From Gracilaria vermiculophylla (Eukaryota > Rhodophyta > Florideophyceae > Gracilariales > Gracilariaceae), in the NCBI GenBank assembly GCA_019155205.2, contig JAHNZQ020000004.1, positions 299,822 to 363,821 of the forward strand: a stretch of DNA of 64,000 nucleotides, in the 5' to 3' direction. The notes beneath the pieces were generated by a model, which worked only from the letters and a program-made list of their open reading frames with translations, did no database searches and was not told where the DNA came from. Numbering within the stretch: the stretch's first letter is position 1; each line of letters begins with the position of its first letter. This document shows positions 48,873 through 57,777 of the stretch, piece by piece. Position numbers and translations under genes: made by a program.

Positions 48873-49418
48873 ATGTCCACCCTGGCCAGCGCTCAAAACA
48901 AGTCCGACTTGCTCACGTGCTCGATAAACGACCTGCACCGCGTGTTCGACCTCTTCGACGTCTCCAAGAATCAGCGCATGGACATCAGCGAGTTGCGGCA
49001 GGTCGTGCGTTTGACAGGGCAGAACCCTCCACCCGAAGCCTCAATCATGCAGCACCTCCGCCAAGCCTGCCGCCTCGGCCCGGAAGACCCACCCCCGACC
49101 TCAATCAACTTTGACCAATTTCTCGACTTCTTCGCCGTGTATAACCTGCACATGGGCGACGTGGAGGACGAGGAAATTTTTCACGTGCTGGACGAGGACG
49201 AGTCCGGCACAATTTCCGCCAGCGAGCTCGCAAAGGTTATGAACGTCTTCGGCGTCACTATCACTCTGGACGAGGCCCTCGCAATGACCGATGTAGCCGA
49301 TGAGTACAACCCTGCACCGGCTGTTCTGCGCAAAGACCACATCGACCGAAATGATTTTCTCAACATCATGAAGAGACTCGACGAGTTCGAACTGGAAGAA
49401 CGCTCAATCTCGGAATGA
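48873..49418 (+). CDS. EF-hand calcium-binding protein (calmodulin-like)
   Basis: 181 residues from ATG 48873. The first EF-hand (~24-38, DLFDVSKNQRMDISELRQV) has changed loop residues and may bind weakly. A second, canonical loop is at ~107-118 (DEDESGTISASE). A third near the C-terminus (~140-165, DVADEYN...IDRNDF) is lengthened and probably non-functional. The segment between hands reads INFDQFLDFFAVYN. Length suits calmodulin or centrin relatives, but the hands are too degenerate to name the subfamily. It is probably a calcium sensor with one working site. Confidence 0.8.
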   Translation: MSTLASAQNKSDLLTCSINDLHRVFDLFDVSKNQRMDISELRQVVRLTGQNPPPEASIMQHLRQACRLGPEDPPPTSINFDQFLDFFAVYNLHMGDVEDEEIFHVLDEDESGTISASELAKVMNVFGVTITLDEALAMTDVADEYNPAPAVLRKDHIDRNDFLNIMKRLDEFELEERSISE

Positions 49419-49887
49419 AACTGTCAGTATTCTCTGCCCATATTGCCTTGCGTCCCCTGCCCCTTTCCCCAGCGCAGAGTCACAATGCTCTCACCCATAC
49501 GCCTCTCTAGCAACAACGTAATGCAAGGACCATACTCTCACTGAGGATGTGTACATGCCACAATTTTCGTTCAATTTAACCCAAGTAATCTTTTATGAAA
49601 TGAAACGCCCTAGTTTACTATCCACAGTTACAAATTATTCACAAGTTTTCAGCTCCTCAATTGCTTTCTTCACTCATCGCCATGATCACCGTAACCGTTT
49701 CTACAAATCCTAAAAGCAATGTACAACAGCCAGTAAATCTGTGCTCACTGCACACCTTGCGAGGAGCGCGTAACTGATCCAAAACAGACCTTTAAAGGCT
49801 AAGTAACCATTATCCAGGCGGTTCTGTTCGTGTCCTCATTCTCTTCAAGTTACCTTCCTCACGAAGCTCTTCCTGTTTAGCGAATGT
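49419..49887. other. Intergenic region between convergent genes
   Basis: 3' flanks of the EF-hand and Myb genes. No feature is recognised. Confidence 0.5.
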
Positions 49888-52800
49888 TCAACTTCCTTTA
49901 TCTTTCGCACGAGTCTTTTGTCTTTCATCACGAGTGTATACTTCCGAGCTTGTCTCAAAAGTTGTGGGATTCAACAGACTCGCAACACTAGCAACCGCCT
50001 CAACACGGTGCTGCCCTTCTCCTGCCATTGAATTTTGCTTACTGGAGTACTGATGAATATCATCATCATTTTCCTTCACTGTTGAGTTGCCTCTTCGCAG
50101 AGTTGCCTGCAGCTCGCGTTCAGTAGCCCCATGACTCTCAGACCCCGCTCTGTCATGCCCCTGCGAAGAAGATTTGATTCTAGTAACAATGAACGAGTTC
50201 GCCGGGTTCACCAGAGGAATGAATTCCCTTGAACTGTCACTGCTTGATGCGTTCGCTCTCAGTGTCCTCCCTTCAAAAGGTACACGATTCTGCAAGCCTC
50301 CCGTGGGTTCCTCTTCGTTTCCGTTTTGTATCCTCACAGCTGGGCTTGGCAGTCGTGGATGAAATGACCCCCTTCTCGTCCCGCTTCTGATGTTAATCGC
50401 AATAGGTCTTGGGTCAATTATCCCACGATTACCCCTGTTCTCCAGTAAGCCATTACCGTCGATATTATTATCCTCCTTCAATTCCTCTTTGCGCGAAAAA
50501 CTGCTCTCATTAGCATGCGTGCCATTTGCAGAGAAGTCGTACACTTCCCCTGTATCGTTCCGTTCTCGAACACTCGAGTCAAAGTGGGGTGCATCGGAAT
50601 TCTTGTCATATACATCCGTAAATCCTTGACGATCAGAAAGAGTAGCTTCTCCATCACGACTGTCGTAGACTTCTTCGTGTCCGGTAAAACTATCATTACT
50701 TTGAATATCAGTAGACCCCGGGTTGCCAACTGTCTTGCTTATATTGTTTGCCTTCGGATTCTCTGCCACAGTACGTGGAGACTCGTTAATCCCCGCTTGC
50801 CCTCTCCCGTATTCCATATTCCCACCTCTTTCGTTTTCTGACTCCTCGCCGTGCCGGCTCATCCTGGGCTTTCCGACTCGCACATGGCTACCGTACTGGT
50901 GGTTTTGATATTGGCGGTCCTGGTCTGACGGCAAAGGCGACTGCGAACGATCTGTTGCATAGCAATCCCGAGACCCCTCATCCAGTCGAGTCTGTATGTG
51001 AAGTCCATGGTGATTATCTGAGAGTCCAAGTGCGTGACTATTGTCTCGATCGTCACCATCATCCGGGTTTCCAACATTGTCATTACCCAAGCTAAACGGA
51101 TGATGTGCATCGAGCTGATCATCGCCTTCATCACTTCCATGGTATAAATTCGACTCGTTCGGATCAGAGTGGAGATGGCTCATTTGCTCGTCATCTTCAT
51201 CATTATCTAGGACTTCTCGCGGGGGTTCCACCTGATGCATGGGATCCTCATTATGAATGCCCTCTCCTGTTCGAACAAGTTCTCCCGCTTGATCTCCAAT
51301 GCCTATGTGCATATTTCCACCGCTATGATCCAAACTATTTCGGGTCATGTCTTCATCGTCAGGCCCAAAACGACTTCCTGACTGAGAGGAATTATTAAGC
51401 CGATTCGAATCACTGTCGGTTTGCCCCTGTCCAAACCGCACATTGTTTCCTGCAGCACGCGAAAACTGATATTGGCCATCTTCAGATTGATGATGGGTAA
51501 ATCGGTTTTCTGAATTTGACGAGCGTAGGTGATGCATATCATCATCAAGAGACTGACTGGCACTGTTCCGCCGATAACTACGAGCGCCGATCTCAATGTC
51601 CCGCAAATTGCGCCGTTGCGGCGGGTATGGGTTATCAGTGCTCTCCCGCTCATGGTTTTTAAATTCCTCCATAGAGGGCCGGCTTAACCTTGGCAGACCG
51701 GCATCATGGTGGTTTTCCTGATGTGGCTCGACTGATGCGATAGGCGGGAAGCGAGAGCTAAGGTCTTCAGACGGACAGCCATTGTTTGAAAAAGGAGGTA
51801 TTTCAGTTGATGGCTCACATACAACGCGGTCCTTGAGTGAGTGTGAGTAGCGAAACTGGGCAGAATCGCTTGAACGATCTAAATGTCTTCGACGAGTCGG
51901 AGAGTTCAAGGTCCTCGAATGAGGTAAATCTTCTTCACGGTTCATGTCGTAGATGCGCTGTGGTGCAACCAGTGCCCCCTGCGCGTCGCGGGCGAGATGA
52001 ATCGCGGGAGAAGCATGGCTTTGCGATATTGTATGAAAGGGCTGCGAGTGTGATGAGGGCAGTGATTGTATGCCGCTAGAATGTTGGACAACTTCCGAAG
52101 GTCTGTGATCTGCCCGAGCGCCTTGGGTGTGATGGGCATGCGAAGGGATTCTCTCTTCTGCAGGTCTGGCGTAAGCCGTGTCGTGCAGAGCACCACCAGC
52201 GAGCGTGGGAACACCGTACGCATTGAGCATCGGTTTGTGCTCCGCTTGGAGTGGCATGGAGATGGGCCTTGGTTCAACTGAATGATGTCTTGGGTTTGAG
52301 GGAGATGAATGCAAGTGAAATGCTGTAAGACTCGTGTTGCGAACAGCTTCGTTTGATTCCTGCATGGGCCGAGAACGAGCGAACTGAGAGAATGGAAAGA
52401 CAGGAAGATTATCAACATGTTGGAGGTGCGGAAGGCCAGGAGTCCGTCTGACATCTGCCATAGAAGAAGTAATATCGGTAGAAAAACGGTTTGAGTTTAG
52501 CAGGGATCTTTGTGTCTGAGACGGATGAACTTGGATCGCTGGTAGACTAGGAGTGGATAATCTTTCCGAGGCACGAGCCAATGGTGGGATAGACGGGCCT
52601 GTGGACGGTAGTCGAATAGGGGCCGGTACATGAGAAATAAGGGGCAGCGACGCAAGCGGGGGCGAAAGAACGGGTGCAGGGGTGGAGATTGGGGTGGATT
52701 GGGTGGTGGGCGAAGTAGCGGCACACTGATGGTGCTTGTCAGAAGTCTTGGCGGATTTAGAGAGATTGCGCCATTTGTCCTTGAGGTCTACGCTGATGCG

Positions 52801-53265
52801 CACCGGGTTGAACAGGTCAGCGTTCTCTCGCAAGATGACAGCCCAACGACCCTCACCGTACTTTTGCACGCCGCATCGAAGCGCGTCGACTTCCTGTGGG
52901 GTCCACTTGATGCGCTTCTGGCGCTTGGCCTTGTTCTGGCTGACGTTCGGGCGGGTGGCGGCATTCGCTGACACGAAGGTGCGCAGCGCAGAGTCCAAAT
53001 CGGAGCCGTAGCCCTGCCTCTCGAACTCAGCGCGGGCGTGCTCTCGCTTCTTCTTGGCGACGGCGGCGGCGCGCCGCGCCAGCGAGATAGACTCGCCGCG
53101 GGCGGCATGCGACGCGATGGGCACGGAGCGAGCGCGCGGGAGGGGGGTGACGCGGGAAGGCGAAAGCGTGCGTTGGGCGGACTTTGGCTGCTGACCTGGC
53201 GGCTGCGGGGCGGAGATGGAATGGTCCGGGGAGTGCACGCCCGAGGGGACGGCGGAGGCGCTCAT
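49888..53265 (-). CDS. Telobox-type single Myb/SANT protein with long disordered tail
   Basis: 1125 residues from ATG 53265. One Myb/SANT domain lies at ~117-170: KRIKWTPQEVDALRCGVQKY, then GEGRWAVI and the telobox signature VDLKDKWRNLSK. In this family (TRF1/2, plant TRB/TRP, yeast Tbf1) the VDLKDKWRN helix reads the TTAGGG-type telomeric repeat. It precedes ~950 residues rich in H, S, N, D, R and Q, with no further domain and probably disordered. The N-terminal ~110 residues carry basic runs (LARRAAAVAKKKREHA) fitting a nuclear signal. In TRF and yeast proteins the Myb is C-terminal; here it is near the N-terminus. A telomere or promoter-binding role is inferred. Confidence 0.85.
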   Translation of the reverse strand: MSASAVPSGVHSPDHSISAPQPPGQQPKSAQRTLSPSRVTPLPRARSVPIASHAARGESISLARRAAAVAKKKREHARAEFERQGYGSDLDSALRTFVSANAATRPNVSQNKAKRQKRIKWTPQEVDALRCGVQKYGEGRWAVILRENADLFNPVRISVDLKDKWRNLSKSAKTSDKHHQCAATSPTTQSTPISTPAPVLSPPLASLPLISHVPAPIRLPSTGPSIPPLARASERLSTPSLPAIQVHPSQTQRSLLNSNRFSTDITSSMADVRRTPGLPHLQHVDNLPVFPFSQFARSRPMQESNEAVRNTSLTAFHLHSSPSNPRHHSVEPRPISMPLQAEHKPMLNAYGVPTLAGGALHDTAYARPAEERIPSHAHHTQGARADHRPSEVVQHSSGIQSLPSSHSQPFHTISQSHASPAIHLARDAQGALVAPQRIYDMNREEDLPHSRTLNSPTRRRHLDRSSDSAQFRYSHSLKDRVVCEPSTEIPPFSNNGCPSEDLSSRFPPIASVEPHQENHHDAGLPRLSRPSMEEFKNHERESTDNPYPPQRRNLRDIEIGARSYRRNSASQSLDDDMHHLRSSNSENRFTHHQSEDGQYQFSRAAGNNVRFGQGQTDSDSNRLNNSSQSGSRFGPDDEDMTRNSLDHSGGNMHIGIGDQAGELVRTGEGIHNEDPMHQVEPPREVLDNDEDDEQMSHLHSDPNESNLYHGSDEGDDQLDAHHPFSLGNDNVGNPDDGDDRDNSHALGLSDNHHGLHIQTRLDEGSRDCYATDRSQSPLPSDQDRQYQNHQYGSHVRVGKPRMSRHGEESENERGGNMEYGRGQAGINESPRTVAENPKANNISKTVGNPGSTDIQSNDSFTGHEEVYDSRDGEATLSDRQGFTDVYDKNSDAPHFDSSVRERNDTGEVYDFSANGTHANESSFSRKEELKEDNNIDGNGLLENRGNRGIIDPRPIAINIRSGTRRGSFHPRLPSPAVRIQNGNEEEPTGGLQNRVPFEGRTLRANASSSDSSREFIPLVNPANSFIVTRIKSSSQGHDRAGSESHGATERELQATLRRGNSTVKENDDDIHQYSSKQNSMAGEGQHRVEAVASVASLLNPTTFETSSEVYTRDERQKTRAKDKGS

Positions 53266-53693
53266 AAGTGGACAGGCAAGAAGCGTATGACGTGGGGCGG
53301 AAATGGCGGCGGCAAACCTAAACAGGGAGCACGCACGGGCGCTGCGATCTCGAAGCCAATACTGGGCGTGCGCGCGCAGGCGTTTACCCTAAACGCACAG
53401 CGGCGAGCGCTGGGGAGGAGCGCGTGGTGTGAGCGGGTGATGCGGGCCAGCGCGCACAGTGCTACGCTTCGTCGCGCAGCACCGTGTGGTGCTTGCGTAC
53501 ACGCCCGGCGCCCTGGCCACTCCAGGCCAGTATTTACAGAATTGTTTCTGTAGAACAGCTGGCTAGCTAGCGTTCGATGCAAATCGGCAAATCAGAAAAA
53601 TAGTTGCACAGTTGTACAACATTTATTGGTTGCCCTTTATTATGATTATTATTATTATTATTGCTTTCAACATCGTAAGGGTTTGAATAAAAC
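53266..53693. promoter_or_regulatory. Upstream region of the Myb gene and (ATT)n microsatellite
   Basis: 53266-53520 is GC-rich and likely the promoter. An (ATT)n tract sits at about 53645-53661, next to the Tc1-like element. Confidence 0.4.
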
Positions 53694-53695
53694 TA

Positions 53696-54975
53696 CAGAC
53701 TTGTTTCAAAAACATACGACATGCTGTGAAATCTCAAAAAAACTACCAAATGTACACTATACGCCTTCAAAAATAGGTTTCTGAAAAAAGTAGTCAAAAA
53801 ACCGTTTCAAAAACATATGATCATCAATAACAAATATTCACTGCCCGACGCTCAATAGTTTATTTTGCATCTCTTTTGCTGTATTACGCTAATACAACGT
53901 TTTGGCATCGAATTGATGTACTTTTCTACAGTTAAGACTGATATAGATTTCCAGCAATTTTTAATACAGTTTTTGAGTTCAAAAACTGTCTGAAATTGCC
54001 TTCTATGCGCATAAACCATCCTGGCCAGCAGTCCCGAAACGTTTTCAATTGAGTTCAAATCTGGTGAGCGCGCCGGTCACTCTAGAACAGATACTTCGGA
54101 CTCCTGTAGCCAATTTTTGATTAAAGATGAAGTGTGTACAGGCGCATTGTTCCGTTGGAAAATGGAATTTTCCTCATGACAACATAAACCAAACAATAGC
54201 AAATAATTGTATAGAACTTCTGGATATTTTTCTGCATTCATATTTGTTTCAATGAAGGCAATTTTCGTTAGACCTTTTTTAGAAATGCCTGCCCAAACCA
54301 TTACAGAGCCTCCACCTGAATGCCTGGTATAAAACTCATGACGTTCCTTACGAAGATCGTGCCATTAAAATTTGTAGCAATCTGGTCCGTCCAAATTGAA
54401 CTTTTCTTCATCAGTGAAAATAACATTTTCCCATTCTTTTTTCCAGCAGGCTTTTCCAGCAGACCAGTCAACCCTCTTCTGCTTGTGATGGTCTTGGAGA
54501 AAGAAAGTTGTTTTTCATTGTTTTATATTTAAATAAATTTGTGCTGTTTATGTGTTTCCCTATAGCAGATTTAGAGACGTTGAGACTGAGATTAATTCCA
54601 ATGTTTTTTGCAGAATACTTTTTCTTTGCACAACTTCCTTTTAATTCTTTTCTTATCTGCTGGTCTGAGCTTCTTTGGGCGTCATGGAGATCGTTTTAAG
54701 CCATATAGAGTCGACGTTTTGAGAAAAATAGCATTTGTGACACTAGAATGCTTTAATCTTTTAGCGATAGTACTGTTGGAATGTTTCTCGGCGTTTAAGT
54801 TAACGATTTGAAGCTGTTCTTGCTTGAAAAGCGGCGGGCCTCGAGCCATTTTTACTAGAAAGGAGACGGTGTACATATCTTTTTGAAACGATTCTACATA
54901 GACTTTGTGCAAATTCTAATCTACAGTACAGTTTTGGCGCACTTTTGAGGGATAATATGTTTTTGAAACGCACTG
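53696..54975 (-). mobile_element. Tc1-like transposon, copy 1 (degenerate, 1280 bp)
   Basis: TA dinucleotides flank it (53694-53695 and 54976-54977). The ends are inverted repeats: left CAGACTTGTTTCAAAAACATA; right, read inward, CAGTGCGTTTCAAAAACATA. The distance from the right end to the transposase ATG (126 bp) and from its stop to the left end (156 bp) match copy 2 within one base. It is inserted in inverted orientation relative to copy 2. Confidence 0.88.
53852..54849 (-). pseudogene. Tc1-like transposase, broken (copy 1)
   Basis: From ATG 54849. The N-terminal helix-turn-helix reads MARGPPLFKQEQLQIVNLNA and stops at ~54682. Later fragments in shifted frames keep VWAGISKKGLTKIAF, FQRNNAPVHTSS (the second catalytic Asp region, changed), SIENVSGLL and SMPKRCISVIQQK, to a TAA at 53852. 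The span is 998 nt against 996 nt in copy 2, so net indels break the frame. It is inactive. Confidence 0.85.
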
Positions 54976-54977
54976 TA

Positions 54978-56120
54978 CCTTACACGTCGTAAAGTACGCT
55001 TAGAATTCTGTAGCAAAATATCGTAAATTCTCTCAGCCACCAATATGAAAAAGTACAGAACTTAATTAGTGAAGCTTTTGGAGTAGTAGCTGTGGGCTCT
55101 TGATCTCAACTGTTCAAATCGGTTCGTTTCTATCAAGTTCAAATGGCTTATCATACATTAGAATCCCTTTTTAAAGCTATTTCAATTTCTTAGGGGCCGT
55201 AACCACGTTTATGTGTCATGTAAACGACGCTATCATCGAATGCAATAACATTTTTACCTTCTAAATCTTTGATACCGAGATGCAGTTTTTTTTAAAAATA
55301 ATTTCATTATTCTGAAGGTAAAAGCGGCAACAAATGCAAAATTAGCGACCAATACGGGATTTTAATTCAATTGATATATATCCAAATCAATCCCCGTTTG
55401 ATAATCTTTCCAAAATGTGTTCTGTATTAGAAAACTAAATTTTGTAAATACAATTTTCAGTTTTCGTTTTGCATCTTTTGCAATCATGGTATCGTAGGCA
55501 TCTGGACTTCTTTTTTTACTATCAATTTCGTTTTTTTACATATTCTATAAGCATAGCACATTAAACTATATTTATTATGACTTTGTAGTCTCTTTATTCC
55601 AAAATTTATAAGTACTTCTAGTACAAAGAGCAAAACCTTTGTTCGTTTTGTTGGTCTGGTGCTGATCGCAGTCATATCATTTCCGTGCCACTGCCGGCTG
55701 ACTGGTGTACTGTATTCTACAGTAATATTTTCATTGTTTTAGATTAATTCTACGTCAAGTTCTATTCAAAATATAGATCGTGCTGAATATGGCGTCGAGC
55801 GCTCGACGCCCGTACTCATTCGTTCACATGCAATGGCCAGTTTTAGGTATTGGTCGCTGAAAGAGAGGGAACGATGGATTGAGAAAAGTAAGAGGTAAAA
55901 CCTACCTATTGGTTATCTTTATCCGCTAAAGTGCTTCGCTGCTCCCTTCTCTACCATCCATTTGTCTTTATTCGCCCAGTTTCTACTCTGTATCCTACAG
56001 TTAATGAGGCGCACGTTTTGCATCGAAATTCATTGTGGTCTCGCGTGGTTTGCCTTACTTCACAGGCGGTTCCAACGACCGTTTCGCACGCGCATTACCT
56101 ATTATGACGTCAAACGAAGA
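54978..56120. other. AT-rich spacer between the two Tc1-like elements
   Basis: 1.1 kb without a supported gene. It contains a short inverted repeat at ~55796-55809 (CGTCGAGCGCTCGACG). Confidence 0.4.
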
Positions 56121-56122
56121 TA

Positions 56123-57402
56123 CAGTGCGTTTCAAAATCATATCACGCTTAAAAAACGTGCCAAAGTAGTACTGTAGTGCGCCTTTTGCAGAGCATATAA
56201 GTAAAAACCGTTTCATAATCATAACAATACATCATCAACATCCATCAATATGGCTCGAGGATCACCTCTGTCGCGCTCCGAACAGCTTGAAATTGTACAA
56301 TTGAAAGCTAACGGTAAATCATATGCCGAAATTGGCCGACATTTGAAGCGTCATCCTGCCACAACTCTCCGGTTTCTTAAAAAACCAGCAAGTTATGGAG
56401 AAACACAATCTACAGGGCGTCCCAATCTTCTCAGTCCAGCAGATAAGCGCGGTATTAAACGGGAACTGTATCGAAGAAAAGTTTCGTGCAAGAATATTGC
56501 AAAAAACTTAAACCTCAATGTATCTAAGTCAACAATATGGAGGGAAATTAATGAGAAAATTTTGTTCAAGTATAAATGGATGAGGAAAACTTTCTTTCCG
56601 GAATAACATCACAAGCAAAAAAGAATTTCTTGGTGTGCAAACATGGCGCACTGGAAAGATCAATGGAACACAGTAATATTTTCAGACGAAAAAAAGTTTA
56701 ACTTGGATGGTCCAGATTGTTTTAAGTATTATTGGCATGATCTTGGAAAGGAACGTTCAGAATTTTATACAAGACATTCTGGAGGTGGTTCTGTAATGGT
56801 ATGAGCTGCTATATCAAAGTATGGAAAAACAGAAATTGCCTTTATTGATGAAAATATGGACTCTGCACGCTATCAGGAAGTTCTTTATAACTACATGCTA
56901 CCTTTTGGATATTGTGTACACGGAGAAAATTTTGTTTTTCAACAAGATGATGCCCCGGTATACAAATCTAAATTGGTGTCAGACTGGCTCAAAGAAGGAA
57001 GCATTCATGTCATGGAATGGCCAGCGCGCTCACCGGACTTGAACCCCATTGAAAATGTATGGGGTCTATTGTCAAGAATGGTTTCTGGCCATGGCAGGCA
57101 CTTCAGCACAGTTTTTGATTTAAAAAACTGTATTAAGAATTGCTGGGACAATAATTCAGTTTCGACATTTAATGGCTACATCAATTCAATGCCTAAACGC
57201 TGTATAAGCGTTATTCAGCAAAAAGGTGGGAAAACTAGTTACTGAGTCGCCAAAAGAGTCTTCAAGTTGATAAAGTTGTTATGTTTTTGAAACGGTTTTT
57301 GGACTTGAATTTATTTTGAAACTCAATTTTGTATCCGTACAGTACCAAAATCATCATTTTTTTTACTTTGACACCAACGTGTTATGGTTTTGAAACAGAC
57401 TC
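56123..57402 (+). mobile_element. Tc1-like transposon, copy 2 (1280 bp)
   Basis: TA flanks at 56121-56122 and 57403-57404. Terminal inverted repeats of ~25 bp: left CAGTGCGTTTCAAAATCATA; right, read inward, GAGTCTGTTTCAAAACCATA; both are followed by a CACG. It has exactly the same length as copy 1. Terminal repeats, TA target and size are all typical of Tc1. Confidence 0.92.
56250..57245 (+). pseudogene. Tc1-like DDE transposase with two in-frame stops (copy 2)
   Basis: A 332-codon frame from ATG 56250 to TGA 57243-57245, one phase throughout, interrupted only by TAA at 56604-56606 and TGA near 56802. The TGA replaces the tryptophan that copy 1 still has in VWAGIS. The HTH (SRSEQLEIVQLKANGKSYAE) is followed by catalytic regions: FSDEKKFN (first Asp), FQQDDAPVYK (second Asp) and SPDLNPIENVWG (Glu), in DD34E-like order. 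It needs only two codon reversions to be open, so it is younger or better kept than copy 1, but it is not functional as it stands. Confidence 0.9.
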
Positions 57403-57404
57403 TA

Positions 57405-57777
57405 TTAGTGGTATTCTAAATAGTAAGCATTTACAATTATCGATGCAGCCACGTGCCAGTACGTAGCAGGCCAGGTATCTTCAAAACAGAGGTATAGCCA
57501 TGTGGATGGACTGTAGGGAGCGCAAAACTCTGCATCACACTTTGAGTGGTTCGTGCGCTTCTTTTTTTATTGTGGTGAAAAACAGAGCACTATCTCGCAA
57601 AAGTCGCGCTCTTTACGTCCCCTACTGATGTGCGCGCTCTATGTGAGGTTGTTTCATCCCCACGCAAGGGTTTCCACGGAATTCTGGTTTGCGTCTGTCT
57701 CTGACTGATTGCACTGCTACTGCCGGGGATCTGTCGCACTACACGTAGATAGTATGGCTAGTGTCTACTGTACCGTG
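57405..57777. other. Spacer between Tc1-like and piggyBac-like elements
   Basis: No feature is recognised. Confidence 0.4.
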
